Source of the DNA: Dinoroseobacter sp049800775
Lineage (GTDB): Bacteria > Pseudomonadota > Alphaproteobacteria > Rhodobacterales > Rhodobacteraceae
Assembly: GCF_049800775.1 (NCBI RefSeq)
Contig: NZ_JBNAFR010000003.1
Location: 124,001-188,000, forward strand
Reading direction: 5' to 3'
DNA length: 64,000 nt
Part shown: piece after piece, positions 9,646 to 18,070 of the stretch
How positions within the stretch are numbered: the stretch's first letter is position 1
Layout of the letters: each line of letters starts with the position of its first letter
The notes under the pieces: model-generated
Seen by the model: the letters and a program-made list of their open reading frames with translations, nothing else
What the model was told of the DNA's origin: nothing
The model's database searches: none
Translations under genes and position numbers: made by a program

Positions 9646-10956
9646 TCAGGCGGTTTGCGCGATCTCTTCGGTCCGCGCCGGATCGAGGAGTTCGGCCACG
9701 GGCTCCAGCGGTTTGAAGCTGACCAGCGTCATGCCCTGGGCCAAGGGAGAGACGTGGCAGCGCACGATCTGGCCGCTGCCATTCAGCCGGGCGAAGTCCT
9801 CCCAATCGGAGCGACCCTGGCTTGTGGTGGCAAAATCGCGGATATCGCCCCAGATCGGTGTCGGTTGGCAGGCATCCTGCCATGTGCGCGAGGCATCCAC
9901 GATGCTGGTCGGCAGCACGCCATCGGCGTCTTCGGTATCCCAGAGCTGGCCATAGGCCGCGTTGGACAGCACCAGCGTACCATTCTCGGAAAAGACCGCG
10001 ATCGCGTCTTCGAGCGTATCGAGCACCCGCTGGCCCAGCTCGATCTCCGAGCGGAAACGGCGGGTCAGCGACACCTCGGAGGAGATATCCTCGAAGGTCA
10101 GCGCGATCCCGCCATCATGGTGCGGGCGCCCGAGAATGCGATAGTTCTGACCCGTGGGCAGGGCCCAGGTCTCTTCAAATGTGCCGTTGGTCGCCGCTTT
10201 CTCCAGCCCGGTCAGGCGGTTGCGCCATTCCTTGTAATCCTTGGGTTCCGGCAGCATGTTGCGATCCCGCAGCCGGTCGAGCACTTCCGACAGGCCCGGG
10301 CGCGCGCTGAGCCATTCCGGCTCCAGCGTGGTGAGATCCGTGAGCGCCGGGTTGAACAGCACCAGTTGCCGCCGCTTGTCAAAAATCGCGAGCCCCACCT
10401 GCAGATGGGCGAATGTGCTGGTCAGGGTCTGGACGAAATTGCGCAGGGACATCTCGGCCCGCACGGTCAGGTCAATCGGCGTCGCCGTATAAAGCACCTC
10501 GTCCTGCACCCGGTGGCCTTCTACCTCGAACCAGCGTTTCTCGGTTTCGGACATGTCCACCGAGACCCGCCGTTGCCCCGGTGTATCGGGATGAGCGAGG
10601 GATTTCTGTTTGAACAGATGCGGCATCGGCCAGCTGCCGGCACGATCCGGGAACACCGTTTCGGTCAGGTCGATATAAGGCTTGTTCGCCCAGGTCAGCG
10701 CACCATCGCGGTCCTGCCGCCACATCAGGAGCGGGACATGTTCCACCGTCGCGCGAAGTTGCACGAGCTCCCGGCGCTGGGCCGCGGCTTGTTCCGGGCT
10801 TGGGTCCATGGGGCCGGTTTCGACGCTGGTGGTCTGCGAGGCATGGCGCGCGGCCTCTCGCCGCGAGAGAACGTTCAGGACATAGAGCGCGAAGGCCGCA
10901 GTGAGGAACGCGACCGCCAGCAGCGTCGCGAGAAGCGAGAAGTCCATACCATTCAT
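9646..10956 (-). CDS. Membrane-anchored PAS-domain protein (degenerate sensor)
   Basis: A 436-residue protein with one N-terminal membrane segment (about residues 4-27), a short linker, then repeated PAS-like modules, e.g. around LLMWRQDRDGALTWANKPY, VGLAIFDKRRQLVLFNPAL and IAVFSENGTLVLSNAAYG. I find no HisKA box, N box, GGDEF or EAL motif after the PAS modules, so it looks like a sensor without an output domain. It sits just downstream of regB in the same direction, a position seen in other Rhodobacterales, and may work with RegB; that is inference. A TTG at 10992 is in frame, but the ATG at 10956 has an AGGCAG upstream; 10947 is another option. Confidence 0.8.
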   Translation of the reverse strand: MNGMDFSLLATLLAVAFLTAAFALYVLNVLSRREAARHASQTTSVETGPMDPSPEQAAAQRRELVQLRATVEHVPLLMWRQDRDGALTWANKPYIDLTETVFPDRAGSWPMPHLFKQKSLAHPDTPGQRRVSVDMSETEKRWFEVEGHRVQDEVLYTATPIDLTVRAEMSLRNFVQTLTSTFAHLQVGLAIFDKRRQLVLFNPALTDLTTLEPEWLSARPGLSEVLDRLRDRNMLPEPKDYKEWRNRLTGLEKAATNGTFEETWALPTGQNYRILGRPHHDGGIALTFEDISSEVSLTRRFRSEIELGQRVLDTLEDAIAVFSENGTLVLSNAAYGQLWDTEDADGVLPTSIVDASRTWQDACQPTPIWGDIRDFATTSQGRSDWEDFARLNGSGQIVRCHVSPLAQGMTLVSFKPLEPVAELLDPARTEEIAQTA

Positions 10957-11010
10957 CAACAATCTGCCTATTGTTTTAGACAGTTGTGCCAATCAATGGT
11001 TAACACCCTC

Positions 11011-12402
11011 TTAAACTTCGATGGGTTGGTTCTCGCCCAGGGCCACGCTCTCGCTGGTTTCCGGCAGGGCGATCTGCTCGCGCGGCCAGATCGCCTCGAC
11101 GATGGCACCGCTGCGCACGGGGCGCTCTTCTTTGGGCAGGAACGGGTCGGAGCCATTGGCAAAGCTCATCTCGGCCCCGGTCCGCTCCAGCAGGGTTTTG
11201 GCGATGAAAAGGCCGAGCCCCATCCCCTCGTAACCGGGGCGGCGCGGGTCGCTGGCGGATTTGCGTTTGCGCACGAACGGATCCCCAATCCGGCCCAGCA
11301 GGTGTGTGGGATAGCCCTCGCCGTCATCGATGATCCGCACCAGGATCACGTCATCTGTCCAATGCAGGTCGATCCAGACATTGGCCTCGGCAAAGTCCAC
11401 GGCGTTCTGCACGAGGTTGCGCACCCCGTGGATAATCTCCGGGTGGCGGCGGATCGTGGGTTGCTGATTGCTGCCGCCCGGGGCGGGCGAGACATCAAAA
11501 TGTAGTGATTTGCCGCGCTGGGAATGGGGCTCTGCCGCCTCCCGGACCACGGTGCCAAGGGGGGCGGTTTTGAGGTGCAGATCGTCCTTCCCGGCCCGAC
11601 CCATGGAGCGCAGGATATCGCGACATCGGTCGGCCTGATCGCGGATCAGCTCGGCATCTTCCTTGAGCACCGGATCATCCAGCTCCTCGGCGAGTTCCTG
11701 GCTCACCAGCTTGATCGTCGCGAGGGGCGTTCCGAGCTCATGGGCGGCAGCGGCCACCACACCGCCAAGATCCGTCAGCTTCTGCTCGCGGGCCAGTGCC
11801 ATCTGGGTGGCCAGCAGGGCCTCGGACATGGAATTCGTCTCGCCCGTCACCCGGTAGGCATAGGCGCCCAGAAAGACCACGCCGATGATGATCGCGCACC
11901 AGAACCCGAAGACGAGCACTTCGGGCATCCGCAGGATGAACCCCTGTTCTGTCCGTAAAGGCACATGAAAAAAGGCCACGAGGCTCACCAGACACATCGC
12001 CACCACCCCGAGGATCAGGGTCGAGCGCAGCCGCAAGGTCGCCGCGGAAATCGTCACCGGCGCCAGGATCAGCAGGGCAAAGGGATTGTTCAGCCCGCCG
12101 GTCAGATAGAGCAGGAAGGCCAGCTGCGAGACGTCGAACATCAACGTCAGCATCGCCTCGTTTTCCGACAACCGCTTGTTCTCGGGGTAGACGAACATCG
12201 CAACGGTATTGGCGATGAAGGACGCGCCGATCGCGAGATACAGCAACCCGTAATTCAGAGTGAGGTTCAGAACCTGCGAAGCGACCGCGATTGTCACAAT
12301 CTGTCCGGTGATCGCCAGCCAGCGCAACAGGATCAATGTGCGCAGCCGGACCCATGTGCTGCGGTCCTTTGGAACAACGGGAGGCGTGGCGGTCTCTGTC
12401 AT
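11011..12402 (-). CDS. regB: Redox-sensing histidine kinase RegB/PrrB
   Basis: RegB phosphorylates RegA under low oxygen; it controls photosynthesis, respiration, CO2 and N2 fixation genes in Rhodobacter and relatives. Six hydrophobic segments span roughly residues 22-185. The quinone-sensing heptad GGLNNPF is at 102-108. The H box AAAHELGTPLATIK carries His221. The redox-box cysteine is Cys260 in DQADRCRDIL. The N box NLVQNAVDFA and G box GMGLGLF follow. All known functional residues are therefore present. The ATG at 12402 has GAGGGA just upstream. It is divergent from senC across a gap of about 100 bases that must hold both promoters. Confidence 0.95.
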   Translation of the reverse strand: MTETATPPVVPKDRSTWVRLRTLILLRWLAITGQIVTIAVASQVLNLTLNYGLLYLAIGASFIANTVAMFVYPENKRLSENEAMLTLMFDVSQLAFLLYLTGGLNNPFALLILAPVTISAATLRLRSTLILGVVAMCLVSLVAFFHVPLRTEQGFILRMPEVLVFGFWCAIIIGVVFLGAYAYRVTGETNSMSEALLATQMALAREQKLTDLGGVVAAAAHELGTPLATIKLVSQELAEELDDPVLKEDAELIRDQADRCRDILRSMGRAGKDDLHLKTAPLGTVVREAAEPHSQRGKSLHFDVSPAPGGSNQQPTIRRHPEIIHGVRNLVQNAVDFAEANVWIDLHWTDDVILVRIIDDGEGYPTHLLGRIGDPFVRKRKSASDPRRPGYEGMGLGLFIAKTLLERTGAEMSFANGSDPFLPKEERPVRSGAIVEAIWPREQIALPETSESVALGENQPIEV

Positions 12403-12503
12403 TCCCTCGGTCGAAGTGTCACAGGTGTCTGGACCTAGACCATAGAGCCTCCCCATCTAAGAAGACAAGAGAAGTCGATGTGAACGGATGGGAGACGCGC
12501 TCG

Positions 12504-13124
12504 ATGAAACTCTATGCCGGGACGGCCATAGCCCTTGTGACAGCTCTGATTGGCGGGACGGTCTATATGGCCTTCTTCAACTCGCCCGATGATCCGCTGG
12601 CCCAGTGTCGCGGCAGCGTGGTGGCGACGGGCACGGCCTCCATCGGCGGACCGTTCGAACTGGTCTCGGAAACCGGCGAGACGGTGACGGACGCAGATGT
12701 GCTGACCAAACCCTCGTTGATCTATTTCGGCTACACCTTCTGCCCGGATGTCTGCCCGTTCGACGTGGCGCGCAATGCCGAGGCAGTGGATCTGCTGCAG
12801 GAGCGGGGCATCGATGTGCAGCCGGTCTTCATCTCGATCGACCCCGAGCGCGACACCCCCGAAGCGGTCGGATACTTCACCGACGCGATGCATCCCGACA
12901 TGCTCGGCCTGACTGGTTCGCCAGAACAGGTGGCGGCGGCTTCCAAGGCCTACAAGACCTATTACCGCAAGCAGGAAGGCGACCCGGAATACTACCTCGT
13001 GGACCACTCGACCTTCACCTATCTGATGATGCCCGAGAGCGGTTTTGCTGATTTTTTCCGCAGGGAAGCCTCCCCGACGCAGATGGCTGAGCGGGTAGCG
13101 TGCTTCGTCGAGCATTCAACCTGA
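12504..13124 (+). CDS. senC: SCO1/SenC copper chaperone
   Basis: SenC delivers copper to the CuA or CuB centre of cytochrome c oxidase and lies between regB and regA in Rhodobacter-type genomes. The 206-residue protein has an N-terminal membrane anchor (about residues 5-25) and a thioredoxin fold. Copper ligands are visible: Cys80 and Cys84 in TFCPDVCPF and His168 in VDHSTFTYL. The start at 12504 follows GGGAGA; in-frame sequence further upstream overlaps regB antisense and is not typical. It is followed after 82 bases by regA. Confidence 0.94.
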   Translation: MKLYAGTAIALVTALIGGTVYMAFFNSPDDPLAQCRGSVVATGTASIGGPFELVSETGETVTDADVLTKPSLIYFGYTFCPDVCPFDVARNAEAVDLLQERGIDVQPVFISIDPERDTPEAVGYFTDAMHPDMLGLTGSPEQVAAASKAYKTYYRKQEGDPEYYLVDHSTFTYLMMPESGFADFFRREASPTQMAERVACFVEHST

Positions 13125-13206
13125 GGTCGAGGTTTGACCCCGAGACAAAATGACACTAGAGAAATATGAACGAAAGATAATTACCAAATCAAACCCTGGG
13201 GGATAG

Positions 13207-13761
13207 ATGACCGAACAGACAGCCCGAGACATCGGCCCTGACGCGTCCCTTCTTCTCGTCGATGATGATGAACCGTTTCTGCGCCGCCTCGCTCGGGCGA
13301 TGGAGAAACGCGGGTTTGAACCGGAAATGGCCGGGTCTGTCGCGGCGGGCAAGGCCATCGCGACGGCACGCCCCCCGGCCTATGCTGTGGTGGATCTGCG
13401 GCTCGAGGATGGCAACGGGCTCGACGTGGTCGAGGTTCTGCGCGAACGCCGCCCGGATGCGCGGATCGTGGTGCTGACGGGCTATGGGGCCATCGCGACG
13501 GCCGTGGCCGCGGTCAAGATCGGCGCGACGGATTACCTGTCGAAACCGGCAGATGCCAATGACATCACCTCTGCCCTGCTGGCGCGGCCCGATGAGCTGC
13601 CGCCGCCGCCGGAGAACCCGATGTCCGCGGACCGGGTCCGGTGGGAACATATCCAGCGGGTCTATGAACTCTGCGACCGGAATGTCTCGGAAACCGCGCG
13701 TCGATTGAACATGCATCGCCGGACGTTGCAGCGGATTCTGGCCAAGCGCAGCCCGCGCTGA
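13207..13761 (+). CDS. regA: Redox response regulator RegA/PrrA/ActR
   Basis: RegA is the DNA-binding partner of RegB. The 184-residue protein has a receiver domain with acidic pocket Asp19-Asp20-Asp21, phosphoacceptor Asp63, the switch region VLTGYG and Lys in YLSKPAD. A proline-rich linker (DELPPPPENP) leads to a Fis-type helix-turn-helix ending SETARRLNMHRRTLQR, which is almost invariant in the family. It is transcribed after senC and ends at a strong terminator. Confidence 0.96.
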   Translation: MTEQTARDIGPDASLLLVDDDEPFLRRLARAMEKRGFEPEMAGSVAAGKAIATARPPAYAVVDLRLEDGNGLDVVEVLRERRPDARIVVLTGYGAIATAVAAVKIGATDYLSKPADANDITSALLARPDELPPPPENPMSADRVRWEHIQRVYELCDRNVSETARRLNMHRRTLQRILAKRSPR

Positions 13762-13786
13762 ACCCCGACCTGATACGGATTGAAAC

Positions 13787-13814
13787 GGCTCGCCTCTGGC
13801 GGGCCTTTTCTTTT
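13787..13814 (+). terminator. Rho-independent terminator after regA
   Basis: GGCTCGCC and GGCGGGCC pair as an 8-bp stem (one G-T) with a 3-base loop, followed by TTTTCTTTT. It lies 26 bases after the regA stop and directly before the stop of the convergent GNAT gene. Confidence 0.85.
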
Positions 13815-13824
13815 GTCGGGCGGG

Positions 13825-14316
13825 TCAGTCCAGATCGTAGCGCTTGCTGACCCGGTCCACGACGAGGCCGTTGCCCAGCGCCACATCCTTGTGCCGGGCG
13901 TAATCCTCGAAACCGCGGCTCTGATAATATGTCAGGCCGCTCTCGTTATCGGCGCGGATCGTGGCATTGATCCAGCGATAGCCGAGAGCGCGCGCAGCCT
14001 CGGTGCTGGCCGCAAAGAGCTTGCTGCCTATCCCGAGACCCGTCTGGCCCAGCTTGACGAAGGTCGCGATATCGCAAGCTTCGGGCGGCAGAGACCCGCG
14101 CGGCTCGATGGATTGGAACCCGAGGATCTTGCCGCCGGTATCCTCGGCGATGTGCCAGACAGACCGTTCCGGGGCGAGGGCGAACCATCCCAGCAGGGTA
14201 TCGCCGGTGACGTCCTCGACAAAGGCGGTGGTGCCGCCCTTGCGGATGATCGCGTTCAACAGGTCGGCCATGGGGCGGGCGTCGAGCGCCCCGGCGCGGC
14301 GGATCGTCAGGCTCAT
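13825..14316 (-). CDS. GNAT-family N-acetyltransferase
   Basis: A 163-residue acetyl-CoA-dependent acyltransferase of unknown substrate. The acetyl-CoA loop is seen as GQTGLGIGSKLF, followed by the conserved NATIRADNESGLTYYQSRGF. The start at 14316 overlaps the stop of the HD-domain gene as ATGA, so the two are co-translated. Family assignment is secure; the substrate cannot be read from the sequence. Confidence 0.88.
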   Translation of the reverse strand: MSLTIRRAGALDARPMADLLNAIIRKGGTTAFVEDVTGDTLLGWFALAPERSVWHIAEDTGGKILGFQSIEPRGSLPPEACDIATFVKLGQTGLGIGSKLFAASTEAARALGYRWINATIRADNESGLTYYQSRGFEDYARHKDVALGNGLVVDRVSKRYDLD

Positions 14317-14903
14317 AGCTGCTCCAGAAGTGCGGTATGCCGGGCGGTGAACGCGTTGCGGACGTCGACGGGGGGTCGCAGTTCGAGGGTCAGACCATCG
14401 ATCACCTCGGGCTTGGGGCGGCCAAAGAATTTCGTGGCCTCCGCTTCGGCGAACCCGGCGATCTGAGTCGCTTCGAGCCAAGCACTCACCTTGTCGGCGC
14501 GCTTGATGGCGGCCTTCACGGTTTTCGGCAACTGGCCCGGCAGGCCAAAGCGCAGGTGGATGGCGGCGGTCAAACGCTCGTCCAGCGCGGCATATCCCGG
14601 GCCGACGGCGGCTTTCACCGGCGAGATCATGTCCCCGATCACGTATTCCGGGGCGTCATGCAAAAGTGCCGCAAGCCGCCATTGCACCGGCGCCTTGGGG
14701 GTCATCCGGCTGTAGAGCGTTTCAACCAGAAGCGAATGCTCGGCCACGGAATAGGCATAATCCCCAAGGGTTTGGCCATTCCACCGGGCCACGAAGGCGA
14801 GGCCGTGGGCGATATCCTCGATCTCGATATCCAGAGGGGTCGGGTCGAGCAGGTCCAGCCTGCGGCCCGAAAGCATCCGTTGCCAAGCGCGGGGAGGTGC
14901 CAT
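14313..14903 (-). CDS. HD-domain phosphohydrolase (YfbR-like)
   Basis: A 196-residue HD-superfamily metal-dependent phosphohydrolase. The metal motif is split as usual: AEHSLLVE, then ALLHDAPEYVIGDMISPVK with the diagnostic HD pair, and a later RADKVSAWLE with Asp. This resembles E. coli YfbR, a dNMP 5'-nucleotidase, so nucleotide pool sanitation is a reasonable guess. The ATG at 14903 is only weakly supported by a Shine-Dalgarno (GAGAC); an in-frame TTG lies at 14966. Confidence 0.82.
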   Translation of the reverse strand: MAPPRAWQRMLSGRRLDLLDPTPLDIEIEDIAHGLAFVARWNGQTLGDYAYSVAEHSLLVETLYSRMTPKAPVQWRLAALLHDAPEYVIGDMISPVKAAVGPGYAALDERLTAAIHLRFGLPGQLPKTVKAAIKRADKVSAWLEATQIAGFAEAEATKFFGRPKPEVIDGLTLELRPPVDVRNAFTARHTALLEQL

Positions 14904-15155
14904 GTCTGTAGTCTCATTGGTTGCGGCGCTGGGCTCAGTCCTACGCCGGGCCGACACGAAGCTCAATTCCTCGTGTCTGTGTGACCCAGTTCATAGTTCT
15001 GCCATGCAAAGGCTGTCATGCTGTCCCAGGTACGAGTGCAGAGTCTGCTTGCAGACCTGGTAGTTCGCGATCTCGCGGCGGCGTGTTTGGCGTCGCGAGG
15101 TCGCCATATTTCGGAACGGTTTTTCAGGTCGCGCGTTTCAGTATCGGAGGTTGTC

Positions 15156-15461
15156 ATGTTCAAGAGTGTTTTCTTCGCTGCCCTTTTTGCCCCCGCTCTG
15201 GCTTTGGCCCAGGGCGCTGATACCTGTATGACCGCAGGGGAGCTCGATGCCGGTCTGATCGACTGGTATGGCGAGAGCCCGGTGGAAACCTCCGATGATG
15301 GCAGCATGGTCCTGTGGCAAAATGCAGAGACCGGCACCTGGACCCTGGTCGCCTATCGCCCCTCGGGCATGGCCTGCACCCTCGATACTGGCAGCACGGG
15401 CCTCGCTGGCGCGGCGGCAGACCAGATCATGGCGAGCTATGACGGATCGATCCTGCGCTGA
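15156..15461 (+). CDS. Small secreted protein of unknown function
   Basis: A 101-residue protein not recognised as a named family. It has a clean signal peptide (about residues 1-19, ending ALALAQ) and a mature part with two cysteines, DTCMTAGELD and GMACTLDTG, which could form one disulfide. A sharp GGAGG lies 5 bases before the ATG, which fixes the start. It ends 4 bases before the convergent GT8 gene stop. The 250 bases upstream hold the divergent promoters for this gene and the HD/GNAT pair; I see no other feature there. Confidence 0.75.
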   Translation: MFKSVFFAALFAPALALAQGADTCMTAGELDAGLIDWYGESPVETSDDGSMVLWQNAETGTWTLVAYRPSGMACTLDTGSTGLAGAAADQIMASYDGSILR

Positions 15462-15465
15462 ACCC

Positions 15466-16437
15466 TCAACCGGGCGTCTGCAGCACCATGTCATCGGGAA
15501 ACCGCGCCAGGTAAGCGGCCATCTTGTGGCAGGACAGCATGTGCTTGCCCATGGATTTCATCATCTTGCTTCGGTCCTGTAGCGGCGTCTGCGCCGCAGG
15601 CTCCGGGCATCTGTCCGGGAAATGCGTCGCCAGAAAATCCCGGAAGGCCCGGGTGATGAACCCGGGAAACACACCGTCATGGGTCTGCCACGGCTTTTTC
15701 GGCCCGATGAAGTGAAGGATCCGCGCATCCTCCGTCAGCGCAAAGAGCGATGACGCCCAGGTGAACTGCCAATTCCAGCGCGGCGACATCTCGGCCCATG
15801 CCCCGCGCAGCACGCAATTCAGCAAGGTCTGATCATGACCCACCAGCCGGTCCTTGTGCTCTTGACCAAAGGCGATGCAGCGCGCTTCGAGATCCTGCTG
15901 ACCGAAGGCCTCTGTGTCGATCATGGTCACACCGGAGTTGAAGTAGGGACCGCTTGGCCAACCGAACCTGCGATACTGTTCCGGTTGCCGCCCGGGTGTG
16001 CGCCACTGGATATTGTCGCGCACTGCCGCCACGGCGGATCCGAGCATGTCCGCATCAAGCAGCGTACTCATCCCGTCGCGGGCGCAGTAGATGTCGGAAT
16101 CGAGATAGAGGATCCGGTCATAGGTCTCGGCGAGCAGGGCCGGAAGCGCGAGCCGCAGATAGACCGCCTCGGTGCGCCGCGCATCCAGCCGCAACCCCGT
16201 AAACCGCGTGCCCATATCGACCTGCAACAGACGGATACCATGGCGGGCCAGAACCGGGATTTCGGGCAGGGCCTCGTTCGAGACGATGAAGATGTCGAAT
16301 GTTCGCTCCGGGTGCAGTGCCGCGATCTGGCTGGCGGCAAAGGCGGCGAAGGGCAGGTATCGTGTGTCGCTGCAGAACCCGATGGCGCGACGGTGTGCGG
16401 CGGGCGCGTTCGATTGAATCAGACGGACATCTGTCAC
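15466..16437 (-). CDS. Family 8 glycosyltransferase
   Basis: A 323-residue retaining glycosyltransferase of the GT8 type (UDP-sugar dependent, e.g. LPS galactosyl or glucosyl transferases). The metal-binding DxD is Asp113-Ser-Asp115 in LYLDSDIYCA; PYFNSGVTMID and the C-terminal HFIGPKKPW are the other GT8 blocks. No signal or membrane segment, so it acts on the cytoplasmic face. The first possible start is GTG at 16437, because a stop codon lies nine codons upstream; it has only a weak GGAAAA ahead of it. No other envelope polysaccharide genes are nearby, so the acceptor is unknown. Confidence 0.85.
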   Translation of the reverse strand: MTDVRLIQSNAPAAHRRAIGFCSDTRYLPFAAFAASQIAALHPERTFDIFIVSNEALPEIPVLARHGIRLLQVDMGTRFTGLRLDARRTEAVYLRLALPALLAETYDRILYLDSDIYCARDGMSTLLDADMLGSAVAAVRDNIQWRTPGRQPEQYRRFGWPSGPYFNSGVTMIDTEAFGQQDLEARCIAFGQEHKDRLVGHDQTLLNCVLRGAWAEMSPRWNWQFTWASSLFALTEDARILHFIGPKKPWQTHDGVFPGFITRAFRDFLATHFPDRCPEPAAQTPLQDRSKMMKSMGKHMLSCHKMAAYLARFPDDMVLQTPG

Positions 16438-16466
16438 GTGGTTTTCCGGTCTTCTGTGGTCTTATG

Positions 16467-16491
16467 GGCAGCTTGCGCCAAAGGCGCTGCC
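16467..16491 (+). other. Bulged hairpin in the ahcY leader region
   Basis: GGCA, a 4-base bulge, GCGCC, AAA loop, GGCGC, TGCC form a 9-bp bulged stem about 95 bases upstream of ahcY. Because ahcY genes can carry SAH-responsive leaders, this is worth noting, but I cannot match it to a known SAH riboswitch consensus. It may also be chance structure in a GC-rich intergenic region. Confidence 0.3.
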
Positions 16492-16585
16492 GACTGAACC
16501 CAAACCTGATCCGACATTGTTGTTCAAGGTCTCTGGTGCTACTGCGACGGGAACAAACGCAGATGCACGCAGAAGGATGATCCCG

Positions 16586-17974
16586 GTGTCGCTCGATTAT
16601 ACCGTCAAAGACGTCTCCCTCGCCGAGTTCGGTCGCAAGGAACTGGACATCGCCGAAACCGAAATGCCCGGCTTGATGGCCCTGCGCGAAGAGTATGGCG
16701 AGAGCAAACCCCTGAGCGGTGCGCGCATCGTCGGCTCGTTGCACATGACGATCCAGACGGCGGTTCTGATCGAGACGCTGGTGGCGCTGGGCGCGGATGT
16801 GCGCTGGGCCTCCTGCAATATCTTTTCGACCCAGGATCACGCCGCGGCGGCGATCGCGGCGGCGGGCATCCCGGTCTTCGCGATCAAGGGTCAGAGCCTT
16901 GAGGAGCACTGGGATTACCTCGACAAGTCCTTCATGTTCCCCGAGGGGCCGAACCTGATCCTCGATGATGGCGGCGACGCGACGCTCTACATCCTGCTCG
17001 GCGCACGGGCCGAGGCGGGCGAAGAGATCATCGCCGTCCCGCAATCGGAAGAAGAGGCCGTCATCAAGGTACAGATCGCCAAGCGCATGGCGGCCAGCCC
17101 CGGCTGGTTCACAAAGATGCGCGACCAGATCAAGGGCGTCTCCGAAGAGACAACGACCGGTGTGCACCGTCTTTACGAGCTGATGCGCGACGGCCAGCTG
17201 CCCTTCCCTGCGATCAATGTGAATGACAGCGTGACCAAGTCGAAATTCGACAACAAGTACGGCTGCAAGGAAAGCCTCGTGGACGGGATCCGCCGCGCCA
17301 CGGACACGATGATGGCGGGCAAGGTCGCCGTGGTCTGCGGCTATGGCGATGTGGGCAAGGGCTCTGCGGCGTCGCTCCGCGGGGCGGGCGCGCGTGTGAA
17401 GGTCACCGAGATCGACCCCATCTGCGCATTGCAGGCGGCGATGGACGGGTTCGAGGTCGTGACACTCGAGGATACCGTGGCAGACGCGGATATCTTCATC
17501 ACCACCACCGGCAACAAGGACGTGATCCGCATCGAGCATATGCGCGAGATGAAGGATATGGCGATCGTCGGCAATATTGGCCATTTCGACAATGAGATCC
17601 AGGTCGCCGCCCTGAAGAACCACAAATGGACCAACATCAAGGATCAGGTGGACATGATCGAAATGCCCTCGGGCAACCGCATGATCCTGCTGTCCCAGGG
17701 CCGTCTGCTGAACCTCGGCAATGCGACCGGGCATCCGTCCTTCGTGATGTCGGCCTCCTTCACCAACCAAGTGCTCGCGCAGATTGAGCTCTGGACCAAG
17801 GGCGACCAGTACAAGAACGAGGTCTATGTCCTGCCCAAGCATCTGGACGAGATGGTTGCCAAGCTGCATCTGGCCAAGGTCGGTGCCAAGCTGACCGAGC
17901 TCGCCAAGGAGCAGGCGGACTACATCGGCGTCACCGTCGACGGCCCCTACAAGCCCGAACACTACCGCTACTAA
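16586..17974 (+). CDS. ahcY: Adenosylhomocysteinase
   Basis: S-adenosylhomocysteine hydrolase splits SAH into adenosine and homocysteine using bound NAD+, relieving product inhibition of methyltransferases. Motifs: SLHMTIQTAVLIETL, the substrate region KYGCKESLVDGI, NAD fold VVCGYGDVGKGSA, NIGHFDNEI, and the C-terminal lid ending KPEHYRY. I choose the GTG at 16586 (462 residues): AGAAGG lies 9 bases before it, whereas it abuts the in-frame ATG at 16577, and SLDYTVKD aligns with the usual N-terminus. The gene is linked to regA in Rhodobacter genomes; here GNAT, HD, secreted-protein and GT8 genes lie between. Confidence 0.95.
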   Translation: MSLDYTVKDVSLAEFGRKELDIAETEMPGLMALREEYGESKPLSGARIVGSLHMTIQTAVLIETLVALGADVRWASCNIFSTQDHAAAAIAAAGIPVFAIKGQSLEEHWDYLDKSFMFPEGPNLILDDGGDATLYILLGARAEAGEEIIAVPQSEEEAVIKVQIAKRMAASPGWFTKMRDQIKGVSEETTTGVHRLYELMRDGQLPFPAINVNDSVTKSKFDNKYGCKESLVDGIRRATDTMMAGKVAVVCGYGDVGKGSAASLRGAGARVKVTEIDPICALQAAMDGFEVVTLEDTVADADIFITTTGNKDVIRIEHMREMKDMAIVGNIGHFDNEIQVAALKNHKWTNIKDQVDMIEMPSGNRMILLSQGRLLNLGNATGHPSFVMSASFTNQVLAQIELWTKGDQYKNEVYVLPKHLDEMVAKLHLAKVGAKLTELAKEQADYIGVTVDGPYKPEHYRY

Positions 17975-17995
17975 AAAAGATTCTTCGAAGAAAAT

Positions 17996-18024
17996 CGCCG
18001 TCGGATGAAACTCCGGCGGCGTTT
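17996..18024 (+). terminator. Probable terminator after ahcY
   Basis: CGCCGTCGG and CCGGCGGCG form a 9-bp stem (one G-T pair) with an 8-base loop, followed by only TTT. Position (22 bases after the stop) is right, the weak T run makes it moderate. Confidence 0.55.
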
Positions 18025-18070
18025 GCGTGTTGAGACAGCATCACGAACAACCACCAGTATGGAGGCCATG

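Noticed and set aside
9217..11505. A 762-codon open frame opposite tsaE, the PAS gene and regB
   Set aside because: It spans three well-supported genes on the other strand and has no recognisable domain; long antisense frames are expected at this GC content.
16438..16585. SAH or SAM/SAH riboswitch upstream of ahcY
   Set aside because: Only one bulged hairpin is visible, and I could not match the conserved bases of either riboswitch class. Kept as an unassigned hairpin.
16118..17962. A 614-codon open frame antisense to ahcY
   Set aside because: It is rich in His, Asp, Gly and Arg in a way typical of the reverse strand of high-GC genes, shows no family motif, and the plus strand encodes a highly conserved enzyme.
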